DNA from: Rhodococcus ruber NBRC 15591
GTDB taxonomy: Bacteria > Actinomycetota > Actinomycetes > Mycobacteriales > Mycobacteriaceae
Assembly: GCF_001894945.1 (NCBI RefSeq)
Contig: NZ_BCXE01000037.1
Coordinates: 1 to 64,000 of the forward strand
Length of the DNA stretch: 64,000 bases
Direction: 5' to 3'
The translations under genes and the position numbers were made by a program. Position 1 is the first letter of the stretch; each line of letters starts with the position of its first letter. The notes under the pieces are model-generated. The model made no database searches, was not told the origin of the DNA, and worked only from the letters and a program-made list of their open reading frames with translations. Shown piece by piece: positions 25,265-33,132 of the stretch.

Positions 25265-26386
25265 TCAGTCCTGCACGAGCACGGGTTTGAGCACCTCGCC
25301 CCGGTGCTGGGCCGCGATCGCGTCGTTGATTTTCGCGAAGGGGAAGGTGGTGACGAGCTTGTCGAGCGGGAACCTGCCCGCCTTGTAGAGCTCGACCAGT
25401 TCGGGGATGAACTCGTCGGGGACACTGTCGCCTTCGATGATCCCGGTGATCGTCAGTCCCATGGCGAGGGAGTTGATGATGTTCAGCGGTACGGAGGCCG
25501 CCGGGTCGGCGGGCACGCCGATGAGGCCGATCTTGCCGTGGAAGGTCATGGCGCCGACGAGCGACTCGATCACGGCCGGGACGCCGGAGGTGTCGATCGC
25601 GTAGTCGACACCGGCCGGGACGATGGCACGGACCTGCTCGACGAGGGGGCCCGCGGCCGGATCGACGACGTGGGTGGCGCCGAGTTCGAGGGCGAGGTCG
25701 CGCCGGGACCGATGGGGTTCGACGGCGATGATGGTGGTGCAGCCCCGCACGACGGCGCCCATGACGGCGGCCAGGCCGACCGAGCCGGCGCCGGCGACCA
25801 GTACCGCGGAGCCGGGCCGGCAGTTCAGGGAGCGCATCACCGCGCCCGCGCCGGTCTGGATGCCGCAGCCGAGGGGAGCGAGCAGTTCGGCCGGGACGTC
25901 GTCGGGAACCTTCACGACGTTGCGTTCGAAGGCGAGGCTGTAGGTGGCGAACGAGGACTGTCCGAAGAACAGGCCGGTGAGGCGCTCCCCGTCGGTGGTG
26001 GACAGCGGTCCGGTGCCGTCCTCGCGCACCCCGTCGTAGGCGAGGTGCATGAACTGGTGGCAGTAGGAGGGTGCCCCCGTCGTGCACGACGGGCAGGTCC
26101 CACAGCTGTGGAAGGTGATGCCCACGCGGTCGCCGGGTGCGACCTTGGTGACGCCGGGGCCGACTTCCCTTACGATGCCGCATCCTTCGTGGCCGAGGAC
26201 GGCGGGCAGCGCGGTCGGGAGGGCACCGTCGCGGGCGGCGAGGTCGGTGTGGCAGATGCCGACGGCCTCGATCTCGACGAGAACCTCACCGGCCCTCGGT
26301 CCCTCGATGAGGATCGGCTCGAGGGTGAACTCGGCGTGCGGCTCTCTCGCGACTGCTGCGAGTGCTTCCATCGTCACGTACTCCAT
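25265..26386 (-). CDS. aryl/allylic alcohol dehydrogenase (zinc MDR, XylB/GeoA-like)
   Basis: A 373-residue medium-chain dehydrogenase. Catalytic zinc ligands are in GICHTDLAARDG and LGHEGCG. The structural zinc lobe is HSCGTCPSCTTGAPSYC. FFGQSSFATYSLAFERNVVKV is characteristic of benzyl/aryl-alcohol and geraniol-type dehydrogenases, and AGAGSVGLAAVMGA binds NAD. It is not the NDMA-dependent type found in cassette 1, so the two cassettes differ here and may use different alcohols. Two starts are possible: ATG 26386, and ATG 26371, which has GGAG 9 nt upstream. Confidence 0.85.
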   Translation of the reverse strand: MEYVTMEALAAVAREPHAEFTLEPILIEGPRAGEVLVEIEAVGICHTDLAARDGALPTALPAVLGHEGCGIVREVGPGVTKVAPGDRVGITFHSCGTCPSCTTGAPSYCHQFMHLAYDGVREDGTGPLSTTDGERLTGLFFGQSSFATYSLAFERNVVKVPDDVPAELLAPLGCGIQTGAGAVMRSLNCRPGSAVLVAGAGSVGLAAVMGAVVRGCTTIIAVEPHRSRRDLALELGATHVVDPAAGPLVEQVRAIVPAGVDYAIDTSGVPAVIESLVGAMTFHGKIGLIGVPADPAASVPLNIINSLAMGLTITGIIEGDSVPDEFIPELVELYKAGRFPLDKLVTTFPFAKINDAIAAQHRGEVLKPVLVQD

Positions 26387-26430
26387 GTCTTGAGGGCCGG
26401 CCCGGTAAGGCCGGCGGAAATCGAAATGCT

Positions 26431-27660
26431 CTACAGAACGGCGTCCCGCAACGAGGTCGCAGGATCGGCGAGTGCGGTGGGATCGAGCTTGGTGCGGTTA
26501 CCGATGAAGCGTTTGCCGGCCATGAATTCGGCTGCGGCGTTGACGGTCTCGACGGCGATGGGCACGCCGTCGCTGTCAAGGTGGAACAGGGCGAAGGAAG
26601 ACTCGGACGGATCTCCGCGCAGGACTGCCCGGGTGTCGGGATCGACCATTCCGGCCATCTTCATTCTCAAGTCGAACTGATCCGACCAGAACCACGGCAC
26701 CTCGTGGGGTGGCAGTGGTGCGCCCGTGATGACAGCTGCCGCTTGCTTCGCCTGCTCTACCGCGCTGGGAATGCTCTCCAGTCGAACCATCTTGCCCAGG
26801 GTGTCGTGCAGGCGGTAGGTCACGTCCCCGATGGCGAGAACATGCGGATCGCCGGTGCGCGCGGAACCGTCCACCACGATCCCGGCGAGGCATTCGATGC
26901 CCGCGTCCCGAGCCAGTGCGTCGTTGGGGATCGCTCCGACGCCCACCAGCACCAGGTCACAGGCAATGTGGGTGCCGTCGGCGAGGGTGACTCCACCGAC
27001 TCGACCGGCTGTCCCGGTGATCTCCCGGACCTCGGCTGCCGTGATGATGCGCGTGCCGCGGTCGCGGTGGAACCGGGTGAGGACGGCCGAAAGCTCCGGA
27101 CTGGCGACCCGCGCCAGCACCCGATCCTCACGCTCGACGACTGTGACTTCGCACCCGCGGGCGCGGGCCGACGCTGCGACCTCGAGTCCGACGTACCCAC
27201 CGCCGACGATGGCCAGTGAGGATCCGGTGTGGACCGCCTCGCGCAGTTGGGCGGCGTCGGCGAGGGTGCGCAGGCTCAGGACACCGTCGAGGTCGCTTCC
27301 GGGGAGCGTCAGGGTCCGCGGTGCGGCGCCGGTTGCGAGCACGAGCGTCGTGTACTCGAGGGCCGCACCGGATGCCGTCGTCGCGGTTCGGGTGTCCCGG
27401 TCGATGTGTACGACCGGATCGTCCAGCCGGGTCTCGATGGCGTTGTCGGCGTAAAAGGATTCCGGCTTGAGCCATTGCACGAACTCGTCGTCGGCGTACT
27501 TCTTCGACAGCGGCGGGCGGTGATACGGCGGATGCGCTTCCTCCCCGCACAGGACGATGCGGCCGTCGAACTTCTGTTGCCGCAGCATGCCGGCGAGTGT
27601 GCCGCCGGCATGCCCGGCTCCGACGATCACCACGGTGGGTGACGGGTGTGGCGTGAGCAT
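26431..27660 (-). CDS. FAD-dependent ferredoxin reductase, cassette 2
   Basis: A 409-residue homologue of the reductase at 15222-16460. It has VVIVGAGHAGGTLAG at the N-terminus, [10 protein letters not shown], the NAD fold LAIVGGGYVGLEVAA, LAIGDVTYR and the C-terminal [18 protein letters not shown] 27660 lies 5 nt beyond the P450 stop codon, so translation is coupled. It presumably reduces the ferredoxin encoded divergently at 29337. Confidence 0.92.
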   Translation of the reverse strand: MLTPHPSPTVVIVGAGHAGGTLAGMLRQQKFDGRIVLCGEEAHPPYHRPPLSKKYADDEFVQWLKPESFYADNAIETRLDDPVVHIDRDTRTATTASGAALEYTTLVLATGAAPRTLTLPGSDLDGVLSLRTLADAAQLREAVHTGSSLAIVGGGYVGLEVAASARARGCEVTVVEREDRVLARVASPELSAVLTRFHRDRGTRIITAAEVREITGTAGRVGGVTLADGTHIACDLVLVGVGAIPNDALARDAGIECLAGIVVDGSARTGDPHVLAIGDVTYRLHDTLGKMVRLESIPSAVEQAKQAAAVITGAPLPPHEVPWFWSDQFDLRMKMAGMVDPDTRAVLRGDPSESSFALFHLDSDGVPIAVETVNAAAEFMAGKRFIGNRTKLDPTALADPATSLRDAVL

Positions 27661-27664
27661 CGTG

Positions 27665-28987
27665 TTATCCGGTGAACTCGATCTTGACGGGCATGTTCTT
27701 GAGTCCACCGACGAAGTTGGTCTGGATCATCTTGGTGTCGTCCACCAGCTCGAGGGACTCGATGTGGGGGAGCAGTTCCTCGAACATGATGCGCAGTTCC
27801 AGCTTCGCCAGGTGCTGGCCGATGCACATGTGCGGGCCGTAGCCGAAGGCGATGTGCTTGTTGGGCCGGCGGGTGATGTCGAAGCGGTCGGGGTCGGGGA
27901 TGACCTCCGCGTCGCGGTTGCCCGACTGGTACAGCAGCATGAAGCGGTCGCCCTTCTTGATGTCGCGGCCGCGCAGCGTGTAGTTCTGCGTCGCCTGACG
28001 CATGAAGTGCTTCACCGGCGAGGCCCAGCGCAGCGACTCGTTCACGAGGTGCGGAGCGAGTGCCAGATCGGCCTTCACTCGGGCGAGCTGGTCCGGGTTG
28101 CGGCCGAGTTCGAGCATGCCGCCCGCGAGGGTGCTCGAGGTGGTGTCGTGGCCCGCGGTCGCGATGGCGATGAACCAGCCGTAGGCCATCTCGTTCGGGT
28201 AGTACTCACCGTCCTTGTCGCGGGCCAGGGAGATGATCGTCGCGAGGTCGTCTTTGGGGTTGGCGCGGCGATCCTGGAGCAGCCGTTCGAAGTAGGCGTA
28301 GAAGTCCTGGATCGTGGCCACCCACTGCTTGGCGGCGGCGTCCGGGGTGAGCGGTTCGACGTCCTCACGGACGGCGTCGGGGTCGGCCGTCCCGAAGAAC
28401 TCTTGCGTCAGGGCCATCATGCGGGGCTCGTCCTCTTCGGGCACACCGAACAGGCTCATGATGACGTGCAGCGGGTAGTTCAGGGCGAAGTCCTTGACGA
28501 AGTCGATCCGGCCGTCCGTATCGAGGAGTCGGGCGACGGACGCCTTGGCAAGGTCACGGATGGTGGCTTCCCACTTTGCGAGGTTGGTCGGCCGGAACCA
28601 GTCGATCGCGATGTCCTTGATCTCGGTGTGCTCCGGCGGATCGAGGTAGGTGAGGGTCTCCAGGATGCGGAGACTGCCGTTGTTGATGCTCTTGGTGAAC
28701 TCGTCGCCGGCCTGGTTCGCCAGGATCGGGTTGACGGACCCCTTCTCCTCGCCGCCCGCGCTCGTGAAGATGTCGGGCTGGCGCTCGATTTCCATGATGT
28801 CGGCGTGCTTGCTCACCAGCCACAGCGGGTCGTACCCCTCGACCACGGCGCGGCCGAGCGGGTTGTTCTCGCGCAGCCAACGGTAGGCGTCGAACAACGC
28901 GTCGTTGTCCCGGTGCCCTTCGGGCAGCACGATCTGACGGGCGACGGCGTCCGGGATCAGCTCCGTGACCTGCTCTGTAGTGCTCAT
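27665..28987 (-). CDS. cytochrome P450, CYP108 (P450terp)-like, cassette 2
   Basis: A 440-residue P450 strongly similar to the first one. The I-helix is AGHDTTSS, the K-helix ESLRW, the heme loop [11 protein letters not shown] with cysteine near 387, and the C-terminus [16 protein letters not shown]. Differences cluster in the N-terminal third and helix F/G region, where substrate contacts lie. First gene of the operon P450, reductase, alcohol dehydrogenase, aldehyde dehydrogenase. The ferredoxin gene has been separated and is divergent. The element GTGAGGGGCATCAC is about 100 nt upstream. Confidence 0.92.
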   Translation of the reverse strand: MSTTEQVTELIPDAVARQIVLPEGHRDNDALFDAYRWLRENNPLGRAVVEGYDPLWLVSKHADIMEIERQPDIFTSAGGEEKGSVNPILANQAGDEFTKSINNGSLRILETLTYLDPPEHTEIKDIAIDWFRPTNLAKWEATIRDLAKASVARLLDTDGRIDFVKDFALNYPLHVIMSLFGVPEEDEPRMMALTQEFFGTADPDAVREDVEPLTPDAAAKQWVATIQDFYAYFERLLQDRRANPKDDLATIISLARDKDGEYYPNEMAYGWFIAIATAGHDTTSSTLAGGMLELGRNPDQLARVKADLALAPHLVNESLRWASPVKHFMRQATQNYTLRGRDIKKGDRFMLLYQSGNRDAEVIPDPDRFDITRRPNKHIAFGYGPHMCIGQHLAKLELRIMFEELLPHIESLELVDDTKMIQTNFVGGLKNMPVKIEFTG

Positions 28988-29336
28988 CGATTCCCCTTCG
29001 TGGTGCAGTGAGATGTAGCGCCGTACGTCCAGGCGCTTACGCCGACTGGAGTGATTTCAGCCTGTCAGTCTCGAGAGTGAGGGGCATCACACCAGCGAAC
29101 GAAAGTTGTCCACCTAACGGGGGATGTGTGCCCGGTCACCCCGCTGCCTCGTGCCGGCCCCGCCGCAACTTTCACCCTCGGGGAGGGGGGTAATCGGTCG
29201 ATGTGGTGATGTGTACGCCGAGTGACCGGCGACACAATTTGGGCATGGAGAACGCGGCCGCCCCTTCCGGGTACGGCACTCGGCCCCGCGAGGCGGCCGC
29301 GCAGATGTTCACCGGTCAAACTTGAAGGAGATCGCC
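28988..29336. promoter_or_regulatory. divergent control region of P450-2 operon and ferredoxin-2
   Basis: This 349-bp gap carries GTGAGGGGCATCAC (29077-29090), matching the palindrome before the P450-1 operon. A GTGGTGATGTGTACGCCG stretch near 29202 could be a half site for the ferredoxin promoter. No gene is seen. Confidence 0.55.
29077..29090. promoter_or_regulatory. conserved element upstream of P450-2 operon
   Basis: GTGAGGGGCATCAC differs at two positions from the perfect palindrome GTGATGCGCATCAC before P450-1, and lies at a matching distance (90-103 nt) from the P450 start. Confidence 0.55.
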
Positions 29337-29657
29337 ATGCCCACTGTCGTGTACCAGCTTCCGGACGGCTCGACGTCGTCCGTCGACGTCCCGGCCGGCC
29401 AGAGCGTTATGGACGGATCGGTACGCAACAACCTTCCCGGCATCGTCGCCGAATGCGGCGGCAGCTGCTCGTGCGCCACCTGCCACGTGTACGTGGACGA
29501 GGACTCCGCCGCGGTGTTCGGGCAGCCGACGGCAGAGGAGCAGGATCTTCTCGAGTTTCTCGACGGCGTCCAGCCGTGCTCTCGCCTCGCCTGCCAGCTC
29601 GTGCTGACCCCCGACGTGGACACCATCACGGTGACCGTGCCGCCTTCGGACGCCTGA
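29337..29657 (+). CDS. [2Fe-2S] ferredoxin, cassette 2
   Basis: A 106-residue ferredoxin with cluster ligands C40, C46, C49 and C86 at the same positions as the first ferredoxin; most residues up to position 50 are shared (SVRNNLPGIVAECGG). It is the only gene of this cassette on the plus strand, divergent from the P450. GAAGGAG lies 6 nt before ATG 29337. Separate transcription could adjust the ferredoxin:P450 ratio or let it serve both P450 systems. Confidence 0.93.
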   Translation: MPTVVYQLPDGSTSSVDVPAGQSVMDGSVRNNLPGIVAECGGSCSCATCHVYVDEDSAAVFGQPTAEEQDLLEFLDGVQPCSRLACQLVLTPDVDTITVTVPPSDA

Positions 29658-29665
29658 CGACGCGG

Positions 29666-29697
29666 CGTAGTGGGCCTGCATCGCCGGGCCCACCACG
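29666..29697. terminator. bidirectional hairpin after ferredoxin-2
   Basis: An 11-bp stem with one mismatch (29666-29676 with 29687-29697; core GTGGGCC/GGCCCAC) lies between the ferredoxin gene and the convergent luxR-type gene. Confidence 0.6.
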
Positions 29698-29729
29698 CCT
29701 GGACGAGTCACGGTGTCGGAGCCGCCGAG

Positions 29730-30716
29730 TCACCGGGGGGTGGACTGATACTTCGCGATCAGTTCGGCGCGGTTGGTAGCGCCCAGTTTTCGGAGGATGC
29801 GTTTCACATGCGACTTGACCGTGTCGACGGTGATGACCAGCTCGGCGGCGATCGCGGCGTTCGACGCGCCGGTGAGGATCAGCCGAACGACGTCCGCTTC
29901 GCGCTCGGTGAGCGGATCGAGCAGGCGCCGGTCCACGTCGTCGTGTTCTGTGTGGGACGGCGCGCTGTCGGGCGTGTCGCGTGGGGGCAGCGCGTCGAAG
30001 TCGGTGTCGCTGCCCCACCGCCGGGCGCTCTCGCGGAGGAGAAGGTCCTGGCGTTCGCGTCGCGATTCGAGGCCGACCCGCTCGAAGCAGCCGCCGAGCA
30101 TTTCCGCGAACACGCTCAGGGCGTGGCGTCGTGGACCGTCCAGCACTGTGTCGACGTGCACGAGCGCAGTTGCATTCCCGTCGACGACGACCGGAACGGT
30201 AGAGAAACCATTGTCGCCCAGGATATCTCGAAACGACTCGGCAACCACTTCGTCCACCGTGACCGTGTTCGTCGCGAGCGCGTGCGCTTCGGGCGAACCC
30301 GGCACGAGGTCGAACCCGGGGGGCAGCGACGGCGACGTGCCGGGGTCGGTGCTGAAGGAGATCACGGGAACGATTCGATCTCCCTCGAGCCGAGACAGGA
30401 GGACCTTCCGCGCAGAGCAGAGTTCGGCGACACGCTCGCACGCGCGTCGCATGAGTTCCGCACTCGAGGCGGCATCGTCCAGGGCGTGGACGGCACGATC
30501 GATGCCTGACGCAAGTGCACCGATCTCGGCGGACCGCTTCTCCGCGAAGGCCTTTCTGCGATCGAGGAGATCGACGAGGCGCCGGCCGAGCTCGGTGGCT
30601 CGTTCGGGGGTCGCGGTGCGCATGTCGGTGAGGATGTCCGAGATGGCGCGATCGAGCTCGGCGTCCCCGATGTTCATATCCGGATGCGCATGCGCTTCGG
30701 GTACGTCAGGCGCCAC
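29730..30716 (-). CDS. LuxR-family regulator with GAF-like domain (2)
   Basis: A 328-residue regulator. The C-terminus is a LuxR HTH (LTEREADVVRLILTGASNAAIAAELV, VDTVKSHVKRILRKLGATNRAELI). The middle (about 75-215) resembles a GAF domain (SARKVLLSRLEGDRIVPVISF, VVVDGNATALVHVD). It is translated from GTG 30716, overlapping the end of the upstream regulator gene by 11 bp; ATG 30677 is an alternative, and neither has a strong ribosome binding site. It forms a two-gene operon with the next regulator, which suggests hetero-oligomers or sequential control. Confidence 0.8.
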   Translation of the reverse strand: MAPDVPEAHAHPDMNIGDAELDRAISDILTDMRTATPERATELGRRLVDLLDRRKAFAEKRSAEIGALASGIDRAVHALDDAASSAELMRRACERVAELCSARKVLLSRLEGDRIVPVISFSTDPGTSPSLPPGFDLVPGSPEAHALATNTVTVDEVVAESFRDILGDNGFSTVPVVVDGNATALVHVDTVLDGPRRHALSVFAEMLGGCFERVGLESRRERQDLLLRESARRWGSDTDFDALPPRDTPDSAPSHTEHDDVDRRLLDPLTEREADVVRLILTGASNAAIAAELVITVDTVKSHVKRILRKLGATNRAELIAKYQSTPR

Positions 30717-31836
30717 CGGTCACCGTCTTGGCGTTGGCGTACAGCGCTGCCACCTCGGCGCGCGTCGATACCCCGAGCTTTTTGAAGATCCGCTGGACAT
30801 GGCTCTTGACGGTGCCGTCGGAAATGCAGAGCCGCCGGGAGATTGCCGCGTTGGTCGCCCCGGTCGCCATGAGGGTGAGCACTTCGCGCTCGCGAGCGGT
30901 CAGCGACTGCGCGCGCGGAACGCCCGGGTCCCGCGACCCACTGTCCAGGGCCGCTACGTCGGAGCGGGACAGTTCACGGGTACCAAGTTCCGGCATCGTG
31001 ACGGGCGCCTGTTCGAGGTGCCGCATTGCCCGGGTGAGGCGTTGGATCTCGGCCTCGACGTTCTCGTTGCGCGCATGGATCTGCTGCCGCAGGTCGGCGC
31101 GTTCCTTCGACGAGGCGCACACCGCGGCGAGCGCGCCGACGATGTGGACGTCGGTGTCGGACAGTCCGTCGCTCTGCCGGTCGACGTGGATCATCGCCAC
31201 TGCGCGGGAGCCGACGACGACGGGAACGGCGATGTATCCCGCCGGGCGCGACAGGTCTATGAGGGGGCGGTACGTGTGCCGGTACGTGTCGGCCGCCTCC
31301 ACTGCGTACGGCCGGCGACGTCGGACCAGTTCGGCTTCCCGCGGGGCTTCCCGCAGCGAGATCTCCCGACCGTCGATGGCCTCGAGAAGTGGGTGGAAAT
31401 CCCCTGTCAGTTCCGGATGGACGGCGAGCGCGATGGGTGACCAGATGGAACCGCGGACGACGGAGAACATGGCCTTGGCGTATCCGAGGTTCGTGCACAG
31501 TTCCTGCGTCACGGTCCGTGCGATCTGGTCGGCTCCGGCGTCGATGGTGCGCATCGCGTGTTGGAGCGCCTCGAACTGCTCGGTGTGCACGCGCAGGCGA
31601 CGCGCAATGTCGTCACGCTCGGCGGCGTCGAGTCGCATGACGAGTTCGGCGAGCCGCACCGCCTGCTCGGGGGAGTTGGCGCCCTCCCGGAGCGTGCGGG
31701 CTGCGAATGCGCGGATCACCGCGGGGTCGGGCGCGCCACCGGCCAGGCGAACCAGGTTCGGCTCGCTTCCGAGTAGTTCCTGCAGTTCTGCAATTGCCTG
31801 CTCGGCAAGCTCGAACGAACTCGTCGAAATGACCAC
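30706..31836 (-). CDS. LuxR-family regulator with GAF-like domain (3)
   Basis: A 376-residue regulator with a C-terminal LuxR HTH (LTAREREVLTLMATGATNAAISRRLC, DGTVKSHVQRIFKKLGVSTRAEVAALY) and a central GAF-like sensor (GYIAVPVVVGSRAVAMIHVD). Overall order matches the regulators at 18247 and 29730, and the SYVAAPIMVGSG / GYIAVPVVVGSR blocks show close kinship with the first. GTG 31836 follows GAGGAG at 6 nt. It probably senses a hydrophobic pathway compound and controls the P450-2 operon and ferredoxin or the fatty-acid-like genes to its right. Confidence 0.82.
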   Translation of the reverse strand: MVISTSSFELAEQAIAELQELLGSEPNLVRLAGGAPDPAVIRAFAARTLREGANSPEQAVRLAELVMRLDAAERDDIARRLRVHTEQFEALQHAMRTIDAGADQIARTVTQELCTNLGYAKAMFSVVRGSIWSPIALAVHPELTGDFHPLLEAIDGREISLREAPREAELVRRRRPYAVEAADTYRHTYRPLIDLSRPAGYIAVPVVVGSRAVAMIHVDRQSDGLSDTDVHIVGALAAVCASSKERADLRQQIHARNENVEAEIQRLTRAMRHLEQAPVTMPELGTRELSRSDVAALDSGSRDPGVPRAQSLTAREREVLTLMATGATNAAISRRLCISDGTVKSHVQRIFKKLGVSTRAEVAALYANAKTVTGGA

Positions 31837-32053
31837 TCACTACTCCTCGCGCCACGGCGGCCACACGGACGGCGGCGACGCCGTCGCGCCTCCCTGTGAC
31901 ACAACACAGTATAGAGAGTTGCATCGCCAGGACGTCCGGTCGCCGTCTGTGGCCCACCTTCAATGTATATGGTCAGTCCAATCCCGTCACCCCCTTGGCG
32001 GAAATCACTGCGATCGGCTCTTGTCTCCATCCTGTCGCAACGCTAGGGTCGAA

Positions 32054-32064
32054 TGGTAAGACCA
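32054..32064. promoter_or_regulatory. GntR/FadR-type operator TGGTAAGACCA
   Basis: A perfect TGGT-N3-ACCA palindrome, the well-known recognition pattern of FadR-subfamily GntR regulators, 20-30 nt before the enoyl-CoA hydratase start at 32084. The candidate regulator is encoded at 39492-40271. Confidence 0.6.
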
Positions 32065-32083
32065 AAATGGAAGGATGGGCAGT

Positions 32084-32863
32084 ATGGCTCACCCCGTGCG
32101 ATACGACGTCGACGAGCACGTCGCCGTCCTCACTCTCGATCGCCCGGAAACCCGCAACGCTTTGTCCGACGACCTGTTGGACGAACTCCTGGCCGCGCTC
32201 GAGCGCGCGCGGGCGGACGACGATGTGCGGGTAGTCGTGCTGGCGTCGTCGCACGAGAAGGTCTTCTCGGCGGGCGGGGACCTGAAGGCGTTCGCGAGCG
32301 ACACCCCGACGATCGTCAAGTATGCGGGCCTGGACCGCTTCCCGCGGTTGTACCGACTCATCGGCGGTCTCGGGAAGCCGGTGATCTGCGCCGCCGGTGG
32401 CGACGTGCTTGCGGGCGCGTTCGGGCTCGCGCTCGCCTGCGACTTCGTGCTGGCCAAGGAGTCGGCTCACTTCGGGTGCCCGGAGATCAATGTCGGCGTC
32501 TTCCCGTTCATGATCTCCGCGCTCATCTACCGGAACGTCGGCCGGCTCAAGGCCAATGAGCTGATGATGTATGGAGAGAAGCTCACCGCCGCGGAAGCTC
32601 GCGAACTGGGACTGGTGAATCGCGTGTTCCCGGACGGCGACTTCGATGCAGAGGTGTGTGCGTGGGCGCGCCGACTGGCGAGAAAGTCACCGCTGCTGAT
32701 GCGCCTGGGCAAGGATGCGATCAACAACACTCGTGACATGTCGCTGCCGGACGCACTTGCGACGCTGCAGTCTCAACTGGCCCTTGCATTCACCACCGAG
32801 GATCTTCTCGAAGGTGTCACGGCTTTCCGTGAGAAGCGTTCGCCTGTGTGGAAAATGCGATGA
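32084..32863 (+). CDS. enoyl-CoA hydratase/isomerase family protein
   Basis: A 259-residue crotonase-fold enzyme. The oxyanion-hole elements are SAGGDLKAF and DVLAGAFGLALACDF, and one acidic residue is retained in CPEINVGVFPF. The usual first glutamate (G-G-x-x-E) is absent, so it may be an isomerase or a hydratase for an unusual substrate. The C-terminal AFREKRSPVWKMR is typical. ATG 32084 is preferred over 32075 because GGAAGG is suitably spaced. It has its own promoter region with a TGGT-N3-ACCA site. Confidence 0.82.
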   Translation: MAHPVRYDVDEHVAVLTLDRPETRNALSDDLLDELLAALERARADDDVRVVVLASSHEKVFSAGGDLKAFASDTPTIVKYAGLDRFPRLYRLIGGLGKPVICAAGGDVLAGAFGLALACDFVLAKESAHFGCPEINVGVFPFMISALIYRNVGRLKANELMMYGEKLTAAEARELGLVNRVFPDGDFDAEVCAWARRLARKSPLLMRLGKDAINNTRDMSLPDALATLQSQLALAFTTEDLLEGVTAFREKRSPVWKMR

Positions 32864-33070
32864 AGGTTCCAGGGCCGTCTCCTGGGGCCCCGCCGTCGAC
32901 AGGAACCGCGCTTCTTGCCGGCCCGGCGACGGCCTCGAGGATGCGGACGGCATGCGCCATCGATTGAACAGTGTGCCGCCGATGGCGAACATCTCTGGGC
33001 CCCTGTGCTTGCCGATCGACCGACGGGTGCGATGAGCGCTCGCGAATGTCGTCGAAGGTGGTTGCCACTT

Positions 33071-33081
33071 CGGTCTAACCA
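33071..33081. promoter_or_regulatory. GntR/FadR-type operator CGGTCTAACCA
   Basis: GGT-N3-ACC core with one mismatch to TGGT-N3-ACCA, 52-62 nt before the acyl-CoA ligase start at 33133. The rest of the 269-bp gap from 32864 shows no gene. Confidence 0.5.
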
Positions 33082-33132
33082 TTCTAATCTTTACGTAAAC
33101 GTGTGGCAGAGCAAGAAGGACGGAATCCTCCC

